A stretch of DNA of 64,000 nucleotides from Triops longicaudatus. Lineage: Eukaryota; Arthropoda; Branchiopoda; Notostraca; Triopsidae. Of the stretch, positions 46,603 to 59,400 are shown piece after piece; positions within the stretch are counted from its first letter, which is position 1; each line of letters starts with the position of its first letter. Under the pieces are notes generated by a model, which made no database searches, had not been told where the DNA came from, and worked only from the letters and a program-made list of their open reading frames with translations. The position numbers and the translations under genes were made by a program. The stretch is taken from positions 27,389-91,388 of the forward strand of contig JAGQDJ010000231.1 of assembly GCA_022885665.1 (NCBI GenBank), read 5' to 3'.

Positions 46603-49600
46603 CGTGTGTACACATTAGGGTTTATTTGTCTTAAAAAGAAAAGTTCAGCAGCGTCTTGTGGTGGAAAATGGAATCTTTTTTTTTTCGCTTTTTGAGCTTG
46701 AAGCATTTTTTTCGGTAGTTGTGAGCGTTTTCGTGTCAAGGTGCTTGGGTGGTGAAGTTTAAAATCTGGAGGAAATGGAGTGTAAAATTCTTATTAAAGC
46801 ATACAAAAAGAACCTGTCATATTTTAAAGCTACTTTCATCCTGATTAAAAAGAAAAAATGCAGAAACGTGATCGCTTTCGAAGAAATCTGGAGAAAAATA
46901 AACAACGTTTAAGTTTGATAGAATCTTTTTATTTTCGTGTCAAGTGGAAATTCTCTCACAGACAAAGTACGAAGTTGTGTCAAAAACAGACAAGGATCTT
47001 TGTGCTTTTTTGGGGGATGTGGAAAAGGCTTCAGATCCCGTTGCATAAATCAGTATAGAAAAGGGAAGCATACTTTTGAACTCGCATGTGTATTTCAGCA
47101 GTAACTTTTATCTCGTTTTTTCTTTTTAACAAAAATCCGAGTAGAAAATGAAAGACAAATATTTCTAAACCAAACTTACACGAAAACTACATAATAATAG
47201 AAAAAGTATTATCGTCAAACTACGCTTAACAGAGATTTCCAACAAAAGATCGTGGTGTGTTGAAAACTATTTTAGTGTGAAAGCAAGAGATTCAATAGGC
47301 CAAGCTTAAGTCAATATAGAGTTTAGCTTAAATTCCATTTATTGACAAGACCGTCACGTGTAATTATTTTCATTATTATCAAGCTTAAGGTTCATATTGT
47401 CTGCTCACTCTACTTTGCAGCACGGTAGATTTTAGCAATGATAGCGCAACCTAAACTCGATCTTAATTCTCTGGGCAGAATTGCCTATAAAGGTTATTAT
47501 TTCTGCTTCCTTTGCATCCTTAGTAGCTCAGTTTAGGTTTCATAATAATGGCTAATGTTTAGTTTATACCAGAATGCCTATAAAACAAGAGCTAGTTTCA
47601 AAGTAAAAGTCCACCAAGGGAAATTGATTTAAAGTCAAGTGACCTGGACCTTTTTCTCGTGTTAGTCTGTTAAAATACGATTTTGTTAAAATAAACTTAG
47701 TGCTCTCTTAAATCCCAACTTAGTAATATGCAGAAGAATTTGTTACAATGAACACTTTTGTAGCGAACTGCGGGCTACAGTGGACAGTATGTAAAGTCCC
47801 AAGTTACAAAGATGTAGAGAAAAATCTTCCGGTACAACCAAATTCTGATATACCCAGCAGAAGTTTGCGATCCCACGACGTTCGTTACCGATATATTCTG
47901 TAGCATGCTACAAATTTTTAGCTGCAATGGTCTTGAAACGAAAACTAGTTAAATTATGGCTAGTGGAAAACACCCTCGCACAAAACATTTTTCTCCATTT
48001 TTCGAAAAGTGTGTCAGAACAGTGCACGCTGTTTGTCCTTTAAAAATAGCAGTCTAAAGTTAACGACAACAATGCAATTTGTTGCATCTCTCTACGACTC
48101 TTTGTTCTCGAGAAAAGATACGGTGAAATAATGTCGCCTGAGGCAATTCTCTGGCACTGCCCGCGCCTCGGGCGCAAAATGAGAGTTTTTCCTCATTTCT
48201 CCGTTATTTTTGGTACTTCTAAGGTTTTGTTCTGATTTTTCTAATTTTAAGTAAACTCAAAATAGTCATGATGTCAAGGCCTTCAGCGTACTTGACTGGA
48301 ACTTTTAACACGCAAATTGATTTCTGTTGAATTAACTTGAAAAAAGCTCTCCAGAAGGTGACTGTAATAGATGAAACAATTGGATACTGTTTCTCACGAG
48401 TTTAAAAACGTCTTTGCAGACATACAATAATTAATTCCTAACATATGTGACATGGTTTAATACGAAAGACACGCACTATTCATATACGTTACAGTGTACG
48501 GAGCACTAATTGGCAATTTGGTCGCGAGGAGGTTTATAATGCGTTACTCATTTAGTAAAACCGTGGAGTTTCAGCGTTTTGCAGAATTCGACGGTAGATA
48601 CTGGTTGTACACCGCAGTCCAATGAGCATTTCTAGTCAAATCCGACGTCTACAAGAAACTCGAACACCTTTCTTGTTTAGCATACGCTCAAACTTGATAG
48701 ACAAGTTGAATTCAAGCCCAAAGTAAAGCCACTTTCATAAGCTTCTCTATCGAAGAGTTATAAGGTACTTTAAAATCTCTAAAGAAAATCTTTAAGTCTC
48801 CAACACTCATTAAATCCTTACAAAATTCAGAAGATTATTAAATGTGTGCGATCAATCCCGAAAGTCAATCACAGGACATATCAAACAATTAAATGAAATA
48901 ATTCTAGTTAAGTTTGTAAGTTTGTACCAAATACGAAATGAAATTTAACTAATAGTCCTTACTCTACTACATGGCAGATTTTTTTTCTGTCACTACCAAA
49001 CTCCCTTTGCGTTACTAAGAGCGTTAAATCAAGTCCTTAACTCAGAAGAAATTAAAAGTCTGCTTTTCTTTTTCCAGTGTCGCTTTTCTTCTGTTTAAAC
49101 ACTCCAGCTGATACTTTCATACGAACGATAACTTGAAAAGGAGGTTTTGTTAATGGAAAATCAATACACCCATAAAGCAAGAACTGCCCAAACCCGGAAA
49201 ATTTCCGACACCGCCTTTTAGAGGTTTTGTCCTCGTAACCAAGCTGCCAGTACTAACCAGCAGCCTAGAAGCAACTTGTTTTCACACCTGTACTTCCTAA
49301 CACCCTCTTTAGTTACCAATCTAAACATTTTATGCTCGCTTTTGCCCCTCTTCTCTTACCCCCTTTAGCCTGCTGGGGTAGTTCAGGGTTGAAGCACATA
49401 AAAAAGGGAAAATTGGCACCCGGGTATGTAACTGCCCGTAGAAAGGAGGAGGAGCCTTTCTGACTAGCTTTACTTGAACGTCACAGTCTTTTTTTATTGC
49501 TATTTTTTTTTTTAAAAAAAACTCCTGAAATTCCAATTCATTTATGTATGGATTAATCTCCAAATAAACCTTTTTCATGACGGATACATTAATGTCTTGA

Positions 49601-49689
49601 ATCTAGTTGAAAAGAGGAAAATCTGATTTTTTTTAAAAAAAATTTGTTATATACATATTACATAATGCCGCAAGTATCGAAGAAAGGAG
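46603..49689. other. Intergenic
   Basis: No gene. A segment at about 48,105-48,180 (ttctcgaga...cctgaggca...ctcgggcgc) resembles the two repeats in the Dscam intron at 60.2 and 60.95 kb. Confidence 0.5.
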
Positions 49690-52127
49690 AGCAGCAGCGT
49701 GAGAAGCTCAAAGAATGTCCACAGGCGACGTTATCTCAACTTGTCTTTTCTAGAAAACAAGAATCGTAGAAATACCCAAGAAACTGTGACGTTGTTGCCA
49801 ACCTTTGATTCGGATACTTCTAAAATGCAAGCTATGTGTGTTGTTTTGAAGAAATATGTGTTGTATCATTTTTACAGAAAATGAGGGAAAATCGCTTTTC
49901 TTAATGTTTTTAGAATTTTATTATCCGGATGGTGGCTACTAGTGAAGGAATTGGGCGATGCAAAATGAAGCGAAAAGACGAAACACGGTTATTGATCCGC
50001 TGTAGCGTGAAAATCATGCATAATAAGACGTGTCGTTGGGCTGAGAGAGAAAGACGTTTTCGAGTAGAATATTTCTCTATTTTTTGTGATACTCTTGAAA
50101 AGCATGGTGGAGGGTGAAATATAAAAAATAGCGAATTTTGAATATTCCTGAAATGAAATCGCCTTTTGGGTGGAATAAAACATTTTGTTTTTATTGTACA
50201 ATTCCTCTTGAGCGTTCAAGAAAAAATAAATAGAGAAACGACGACATTGCTGTCTAGAAATCTTAGAGAATGTTTCCTTTATCCTTTTTCACGGAGGGAC
50301 CCCTCTGTTCTACCCTCCGTTCCTATCAACCTTGAAAGAAACTGGAAGTGGCATTTGGATAGAAAGCTATTACTTCGAATGGAAGGTAAAAACGGGGAAA
50401 AGTAACCGAAATTTGGAGTAAGTTTTTGTAATGAAATGGTGGACGTGCTAGAAAAATTTAAACAACGATGTTCATTTGGTAATTGCGGGCAATACTTTAA
50501 CGATGTAGAATTGCGATTGCAGGAAAATTTAATCAATTCGAATTACTGGGATGAAGAAACCTGAAGCAAGATATCGAAGAAAAGAAGCCCAAACGTTGAA
50601 GAATCAATTACTAGTTGTATTAAAAAAAACTGAGTGTTTATCGTTTTTATTTGATAAATAGGAAAAGATATTCTGAAGCGTAAGTGAGAAATCGGAGATT
50701 GTTATCATTGGCGCTACGATAAAAACGAGTGCTAGTAGTGGAAATTTAATTCCTCTTCTTTAATTGGCTCTTAAAGTCGTACAATTACTAAAAAAATATA
50801 CGTATATTAAACGTTCGGACGTTTGGTTTTTGACATATTTTCTAACCGTAGAGTAAGCCGCCCAATGCCGTCTATTAGCCTGAAGACGTCAATCGCCAGA
50901 TCTCGGGGTCAGAAGCTGCCATCTCTGGTGAATTTTTTGTGTGTACTCTAGATGTCGCGACATTACAATATTGCAGAAAGCGCGGTGTGTTTTTCATTTG
51001 TTTACAAGCTGTGTGTAGTCAAATTATAGGGGGCGTACACCTTAGATCCAAAGAGTGAATTTCGAAAGCGTCTAGTTTGTAAGTAACGTTCGATTCACCT
51101 AAATCCTTAGAAGCTTTGTTCTGTCTTTTTCTAAAGAATCGTTCGCGCTGAAATTTGTGCAGCCATCTGTTAATTACTAGAGGATTAATTACTATACACC
51201 TTAATACGTGTTTTACAACCTCAAGGGTCGTTTATGTTGTACGGTGCGTCTGAGCATAAGTGAGCAGTTAATAAATTTAATACAATTCAAAACAGCTATT
51301 TGGAGTCTAATATGTGTTTTCGACGCTTAATATACGATGCACATGTGCACAGTTGAAACCTACAAGCCTTCTTTTCCTTCAGTTCACATGATTTGTGGGG
51401 TAGGCGGATTTGCGGCAGCCATTTTCCAATCGGCATTTTCGACTTCTAGCCGAATATACTCAAACATAAAACAGCTACTGAACATAAACGGTCACAAGCT
51501 TTGGCGTATAATAAAACGATGAGTAAAAAAAGTTGCTGTAACCTTTTGGCTGAAAAGAACTGAACCATGTCTTTGTAATACAGAATAAAAGCTTAAGAAG
51601 CATTTGGGCACTGTGTTCGAGTTTTGAGGACGTTAGCACAAGGAACGAACGTTTGCTAGGCCAAGCACGTAATGGAAACGTATTGGGTCGGCCAATAAGT
51701 CTGTTTCGATTTTTACCTAAAATCTTAACACGAATTTCTCTATGTGTAACAAATTCTGCTAAAAAACATCAGAAATATTTTGTTGCATAACATCAGCCCT
51801 ACGATTAGGTGCATCAAAATTCTCCTTCTCCCTCATCGTCTTATTTTCATTTTTAAAGAATGGACAAGGTCAATTTTTAAGGTTACATCTCGAGGGAGTT
51901 TTTTCCAAGATGAAAATTAATTTTGAAGAGAGCGAAAAAATATGTTAATCTGGCTGAGGAATGTTATGGCGAATTCAATTGGGCGAGTCAGTGAACACTG
52001 ACTTTTTCAAACACAGCGGTTCACTGTGTGCCAAAAGCTGAAAAAAATTTCATTACTCAAACACAGGTTGGATGTGCTTGAAAAACTCAGTTCGCACGGG
52101 TTCTCGCAACTGAAATTTCTACGGAAT
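49690..52127. other. Intergenic
   Basis: It contains a weak copy of the 28.4/32.0-kb repeat (about 49,710-49,760) and, at about 50,790, a left end like the MITE block at 16,670. No gene was recognised, and no signal-peptide exon for Dscam. Confidence 0.45.
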
Positions 52128-52556
52128 TGTGGATCACAGAAGTCTGACTGTAAAGCCAAATGACGAAAAATCTGGCTTCGGCTCATGCTCCAGCTTTGCT
52201 TCGTAGGCTTTCGAAGCCGAACTTTCGAGCTTCGGTTTTAGTTTCGGTTTAGGTTAGGAATCACGTGACACTACGTAATTGGCTGGCGCGAGCATGGTAG
52301 GCGTCTCTATAGCTATGTTTACAACGGCCGTAAAGCGTTGTGGAAGGAGAAGAAGTTTGGCCAGTGAATATAACTTTTTCCGGTTTTTAAACAGTTACGC
52401 AGAGCTAAAATAGTTTGTGCTTATTATTTTAATTAAGCTTTCGAGTGCTACTTGGTGCAAAGGCAGGATTGCATGCCTCGGAGAAAATTCCCTTTACAAA
52501 TAACCAAATAAGTTTATATTGCCTCGTTATGGTTTGCTTTAATTGTGAACGCGCAC
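52128..52556 (-). mobile_element. hAT-type MITE family, copy 3 (inverted)
   Basis: From tgtggatcacagaagtctg this matches the reverse complement of 42,443 leftwards through aatctggcttcggct, gaatcacgtgac, gtaattggctggc, gcgttgtggaa and aagctttcgagt. Similarity is lost after gaacgcgcac, so the far end is missing or replaced. Confidence 0.75.
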
Positions 52557-53319
52557 GTTTGTTTTTTCTTCATTTTTTCATTTTTTTTCTTCCGTTTTTT
52601 AAGCAGTGTGTCCTTCGTAGGAATAACAGAAGCAAATTACGGCGATAATTTTCAGCGATGTTGTCCATCATCCAGTGTTGAAAAAAAACTTTGATTTAAG
52701 GTCGGGAATCAACAAACGTGAAACAATTAGAGTCACTGAGAGACCTCTTTTGCTCACTATTTTATATGTATGTTGTCTATACGCAGGTACAAGGAATTAA
52801 ATGAAAAAAAGTATAAAATTTAAAACATGTCAAAACTTATTGTACAGTGAAAAATATGTAACATATTTTTGACGTGCCAAACAAAAACATACTTTGGACA
52901 CGCCCTAATGAACTTCTATAGGGAAGACATGAGCTAGTCTCATAGACGCAGAATAATTGTAATCCATAAACGTATTACGTTGATATGTAAACGAATACAA
53001 TACGTTTAGAAACCGTACGTGTGCGATTGGGGTCTAGCACTGTAATATTTGTGTTCAAATGCATCAAAGCCTCCATTTCCTGTAATTTTCGACGTCTATC
53101 AAGACCGGGCTTATCGAGTCACCGAGAATTACTTCATGCGTTTTCTGGAAACTTCTTTTGTAGACGTTCTGTGACAAATTAGGCTATAACTCACTATCGG
53201 AAAAATTTCTGAAGAAATGTAGAGCAACGCTCACGCCTGGCCAGTAAAAAAAGTGCTTTGTAACGGTAAAAGTGATGTTTCGTATTCAGAAATTCTGTAT
53301 GCGTCTTCTTTTGTTACAG
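52557..53319. other. Region upstream of the first Dscam exon found
   Basis: No ATG-started signal-peptide exon was recognised here, and the leader exon may lie further upstream. Confidence 0.4.
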
Positions 53320-53478
53320 GTTTTTGTCACGGATTCTTATCGGACTCTCAAGGGCCGCAGTTCTTACATGACTTCGTGCCTGAAGTTTTGTTTTCCAGTC
53401 AAACAGGCGGCCATGTGGATTGTATGGCCCGAGGGCAGCCACAGCCAGTAATTACATGGACCTTAGTACCTTCTAAAG
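53320..53478 (+). CDS. Dscam: Dscam exon a (Ig1, first half)
   Basis: Phase 1 start and end. It reads GPQFLHDFVPEVLF, VDCMARGQPQPVITW and ends LVPSK. The donor gtttgt is non-consensus at +3, but it joins exon b in frame. Confidence 0.9.
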
Positions 53479-56400
53479 GTTTGTCACTACTTTTTTCTTC
53501 CTTTTCTTTTCTCTCCTGCTTGGATGCCTTAAGCTTCGTCTCTGATGCTTCCTGCCTTACTATTACAACCCAAAACTAACAATAAACGAGTGAAAAGCGC
53601 AAAGAAAGATAGAAAGAACTTGTTTTTCTCTAGCTAATGATCCTTATCCTGACGTAGGTTACTATGGGGCCAATCCAGTGTCTTCCGTTCCGGGTCTTCG
53701 TCACGTGCTAGAAAACGGTAGCTTAATTTTCCCGCCTTTTACAGCCGAACAACTCCGACCAGCCATCCACCAAAGTATTTACCGATGCGTGGCTTCCAAT
53801 CCGTCTGGAAAGATTGTCAGTCCTGATATTTATGTCAAAGCTGGTAATTTGCCTATTTTAACGCAGCTTTTTCTACCATTATGTAATAGATTTTCCTATT
53901 TTACGGATTCTTGTTTCTAATGATTTGTGTTACTATTTCGAACATGTCTTTTTTACAGTTCCGTTGATTTTCACCGTTTTATCAATATTTTCCACTTCAT
54001 TTCGATAAATATCCTTCCAGTAGCAAATCGCATCAAGAGAAAGGTCATAAAGGAAGAAATAAGTTGATTTGTGTTGAAGGAAAAGAATAGCTGCTGTAGG
54101 ACTTTCTACAGATGGCAGGACTGTGAATCACTGTAATTTACATGGCTGCTTTAGAGTAGGTTTCGGCGAATTTTCAGAACACGAAGAAATAAGTTGTAAG
54201 TGATGCATTAAAACACTATTGACTGAAAATACGGCAAGTGAAAATGTCGTTTTAGGGTATTAAGTAGATGACAGCACTGGGCGTTGCCGTTGTATTGTGC
54301 AATGCTAGGTCCACAATCTAAGATAGTCGTTAAACCATTTTATCGGTGACCTATTAAGAAAGAAATTAAATTGCGTTTAAACAATCAATAGCTTCAGGAA
54401 GATGGCAGCACTGTGAGTTACGAAGTTTTAAAGAGGGCAACAAGAAAAGCGTTGAAATTCAAAGCAAATGAAGAGCAAAGTGTTTTGAAATGCGATTTGA
54501 AACATTTTGTATAAAAACTCGGTAGATAGTAAGTAAGTCAGTAACAAACTGCAGTAATGTAGTATTTCAGAAAAGTATCTCTTTGGATGAAGCTAACCTA
54601 AGAAAAGATGGAAGCTAATGTAGTAATCGCATGTCTCAAGTTGTGTGGCAGAATTTCGATGCCGTCGTCTACGACCAACGCGTTTATCGAGGCGACACGG
54701 CCGTCTTCCGGTGCCATATCCCTGCCAACGTGAAAAGTCACGTGACGGTGACTTCCTGGGTCCAAGAAGGCGGATATGACATCTTCCCGTCTGCTACTGG
54801 AGGTAGGATCCGGTTCTGCAATTCTCTAGAGGCTCGTTTCCGGCCTTTTCTGACTAGCGAATTCAATTATTTCTTCTGCTTTGTCGTACATTTCTGTCCA
54901 TTTTTGGTTAATTTCAAGTACATCTCCATTAGCGGTGAAACTGCGTATATCTTAAGTAAAAAACTCAGTTCTAAAGAAACGAGTAGTGATGCTTAACTAT
55001 TCTTCGCTTAAATATTTCTTGCTGAGGCAGAAGTTTAAGGCCTGTACAGAGTATTCTAATGAAGTATTTCTGTTAGTTAGTCATGAATCTTCTTGAATTA
55101 GCTTAACTTCTCTCTCGAAAGAAAGTCGCAAATATTTTTTCTTTACGGCGAGTGAGCTGATATTTTTTTGAGACACAAACTTGGCCTCGTCATCAGTTTT
55201 TCGTATAAAAATGACGTCATCAAAAAGTTCTTCTTTGAACGGAAAAATTTTTATTTCTGAGAAAGAAATAGAATTTGCATAACATTTCTCAATCACCTGT
55301 TACTGATTACTTGACATTGATCTTCACGAAGTTTGACCTGTCTCGTGTTGGAAACTTGAGTTTTTTTGTGCTGGTTTTCCTGCGAATCAAATGCATGTTT
55401 CTGCTGAGCTAGAAATTCGAGGCCAATAGACTGTTACATCGTTGGGTCGTTACCAGTTGCATGTCTTTCTTGCATTGTTTGACGTATCAAGGTGGCTTCA
55501 TTACTGGTTTAGAGAGACAAATCCTGTGAAGAAATACTTGAAGTCAGTACACAGTATTTCTGCAACAGTTATTTCCAGTAAGTTGACCTGAAAGTCTCTA
55601 ACTTGAAAACTGTCTTGAATGTGTTTGGGTGAATAGAATCAATCCAGGATAATTAGTGTTATGTGTTTGAAGAATTTTTTCTCTTTCTAAGGCAGGACTT
55701 AGAGCCAGCGCTTTAAATTTCTTCGTACATTAATAATTTAACTTGAATCTTCTTGAACCCTAATTGTTATGCGTTGTCTTATGCATAAGCTTAGGTGTAA
55801 GCTTGTGCATAAAAATTCAAAGAATGCCGCGGAAACTTTAAAGGTTTAACGCATAAATTCCTAAGTAAGGAATTTAATTTAATTGTGAATTAAGTGTGTC
55901 AGACACTGAAAAGTATAGACTCCAGCCCTTTGGCCACCACCACCTTTGCTGAGGATGAGTAAAAGAGATGTTTCTCCCTCATCTCATGACGCTATGTGTC
56001 GCTGGAGTAAACAGCTCTCTGCCTCTGAACCAGACTAGCAGTATATAATCCAAATTGACACGGCGCGTGCGAAAACGAGTAAAATAAACTAAAATTACTC
56101 GGTATTCTGACTCAGTTATTTGTGAAAGCTTGTTGACTGTTGCGAATCAGAAAAATGCTTTGCGGGTGCAACCTAATTTTGCTAAGAAAAAACAGTTATT
56201 TTTTCTGCGAACTGGAACTATACTTCTTGTGAGGTACAAATTCACGGCCAGTATAGTAATTTCACTTTTTCGTTCTCATACGTATCTTTTTCTCACGTTG
56301 CTAGACGGACGACATCTGATTCTTCCCAACGGAGATCTCCACGTCTTGCATGTCGGGATCGAAGACACCCAGCGACCTTACAAGTGCAGGATAATTGACA

Positions 56401-59400
56401 AAATAACGGGCCAATCCTTGACCAGTACTCCTGGGAGACTCGTCTTGCTTACCGGTAAGGAGCCGAGCTCAAAGTTTTCTCTTCAATTTACGAACTTTGT
56501 CGCTACGTAATACGATAAACTAACGCCAACCTGGCAAAAAGTTGTCGCTGAATTAGGATTCCACATGGGTTGACTACTTAATTAAAATTTTCTATGTAAT
56601 CGAATTGGACGCCCGTAGACAATAAAGCAATTTCCGCGCCACGTCTGACCGAAGTTGCTTCCGTAATCAAAATCCGCAAAGGAGAGGACGTTGCATTGCC
56701 ATGCGTCGCCTACGGTCATCCCAAGCCGCAAGTTCGGTAAGGTTATTTCTTCAAAATTACTTCCAAGTGTTCACAAAGCACGTTTAGTTTTGTTATCATT
56801 TTGTTGAATCAATGCAAGTATGTCCAATGTAACTGAAATCGAAGGATTTTGTGAAGAAGTTCGTAAAGCTAAGATTGACTGCAGCAATTTTTGGTAGTAG
56901 AGTTCTGCTGCTATGCAGAAATATTTATTCTAAAGAATTTTAGAGCTCTAAATATATTTTTATTTTCTAAAGTGGATTTTTGCAGAAATTTTCCATTACT
57001 ATATTGTATGAAAAATGAAACGGAAATTTCTGAAAAAATAATCCCAAGTTAAGGAATAATAGCTACACAGTTTTCTTATCTGATTTCAGCTTGTGTACTC
57101 ATACATTACTTAACGTGATTTTTTCGTACTATTCTACAGAAATATTGTGCTTGAAATCAGACTTTACTAGAAAGGAGTTTACAGTAAGGTTAATTTCTTC
57201 TCTTGTGCAGAATATATCTGTAAGTGAATTTCCCTGGTACTCACGTCTAGAGATCATGTATAAACACAAAAAATTTGGAAATTTCTGCGGAAAAGAACCG
57301 TAAAGTCACAGTGACGTACAATTCTGCGCTTTTAGCTATGTAAATTGCTTGTAGCTAATATCTGTGGTGCTCTGGACAGAAATTTTTGCCCTTAAATTAG
57401 TCTTAACTTACCACAGCTGATAGTAACGGAAGCAATTCTGTTTTTAGGCAGAAATAATTGCCTTAAGTGAAATTCTGCGATTATAGAAGTTGGAAACCTT
57501 CTAGATTGAAATTAGACTTCACAAATTTGCAGTTCTATTGCTGTCTGTTTATTTATTTCCTGCCCATTACAAGCTTTATATAATACTGCTGAATATTAAA
57601 CCGTCTAATACGATTGCTTACCAATTACTTATAATGAAAACAATTTCTATGTCGTTTTAATCGAAACTACATCTTGGCAGTGAATTTCTGCTGTATTTGT
57701 TAACAGAAGTGCTGTTTTGTGTTCGTCTCTAGACATGTCATTTCAAGCAAGTGTCTCCGTTCTGCTCTGCAGGATTTTGTCTCTCGCTTGAAATTTATTA
57801 TTGCTTAAGCGGTATTGTCTGGCAGAAATACTCCGTCCTGCTCATAGCCAGACATATGAGTTTATGCCCGTTCTTATGGTATTCCCAGACAGCAATCCTC
57901 TTTGTTGAACCAGAAAGCCCATAGAGTGACGCCATCATTTTCTGGCATTCAGTAATATTGCTTAACACTGGATTTCTGCGGTACGGGGACTCAGAAACCC
58001 ATAATCTGATCATTCTGTCATAAATATCGCTTAAACTGTCTTAAGCTCTCTCACTCAAATATTCTTCTCCTGTACATAAATAAATGCTGAAAACTAATTT
58101 CTGTGGTATTTTCACCAAGGAATGTAAGAAAGTGCTTAAGAAAGAGCAACGTCAGTGTGTTAAGCGTGTTCGGAAGAATTTTTAAAGCTGAATTGCAAGT
58201 TTTTCAAAGCTCAAAAGTCTTTGAGTAAGCTTTCAAGCGGTACAGATTTTCTTCTGTTGGTTTTTCAAGTGTCCGTTCTTGGCAGTAGCGTGGACACAAA
58301 TCGGCTGCAGTCTTAAACTCCATCTTTTTCCGCTTGATACATAGATGGTTGCGACAAGCCTCGGAGCAGCAAAGTTCCTTGTCGCCGGTGATGTTGGGCG
58401 ACCGCCAACGTTTGCTGGGTGCGTCTTTGTACCTCGCTTCGGTTCAAGCTACCGACGGAGGTCGTTACGTATGCGTGGCTAATAATAGTGCCGGAGGCGG
58501 TGAAGCGTCTACATTGCTCGTCGTCCAAGAGCAACTCCGGGCGCACGTCGATCCTCCGTTACTGATCGTGGATGCGACACAGTCGGCACTTTTCCGGTGT
58601 GTCGCCGCCGGCCAGCCCCAGTAAGCAAATCTACCAGAGGAAATTTATTGATTAAAAACCTACTTCCAAGCTCCTCCTACCTCCAACTACCTAACCTTAC
58701 AGTCCATTTACTCTTAAATATTCTCCCTTTTCTTTCTTTTTTGATTCTTTGCTGGAAACAAAGACTGGCCGTCGTTTGGCTCAAGAACGGCCAACGGCTG
58801 TATGGTAACAATCACGTGAGTATTGAGGACAACGGCTACCGCCTGCGAGTCTTGTCGATGCAACGGGAAGATCAAGGGATGTATCAGTGTATCCTGTCTA
58901 ATGAAGACGACAGCGGCCAAGGCTACGCCGAACTTCGATTAGGAGGTAATATCTGGTCTTGTTACGTGTCTTTGCATGTTCGTCAGAAGAGTTGAAAAGG
59001 GGCGACTGGTCTTGTGGTTTTGATTTCCATGGAGGGAAGTACTTGAAGCGCGAAGATGAGCTAGAAATGGAAATCAAGGTGCCGGCATCAAAGCTTTTGA
59101 GATGGTAATGCGTTTAGATGTCTTTGTTGGTGTTCACGTTTTGCATCGGAGGACACAAGTTGGGGGAATTGAAAATTTAGGGATATGAATTTTGAGAGAA
59201 CAACTTAGATGCCGGTGGTGGAGGCAAAGTTATGAGAAGCAAGACGGCTGAAGAAATATTTCAGTTTTTTTTCTGAACATGGCTGGGTGGGAGGAAAAAA
59301 CGGAGTGAATTCGAAAGTACCGTGTTCTTATGCTATGTATTTTATGATGTGGTAGCCTTCCCGCCGAAGCTTGTTTACACTTTCATACGGCAAACGGTCC

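Noticed and set aside
53253..53319. Upstream extension of Dscam exon a as a possible start with signal peptide
   Set aside because: The extension has no hydrophobic core and crosses a good acceptor (tttgttacag) at 53,319.
54100..54420. Three similar phrases (agatggcagcactgtgag-like) in the Dscam b-c intron
   Set aside because: Too short and diverged to call a repeat; possibly chance or old duplication.
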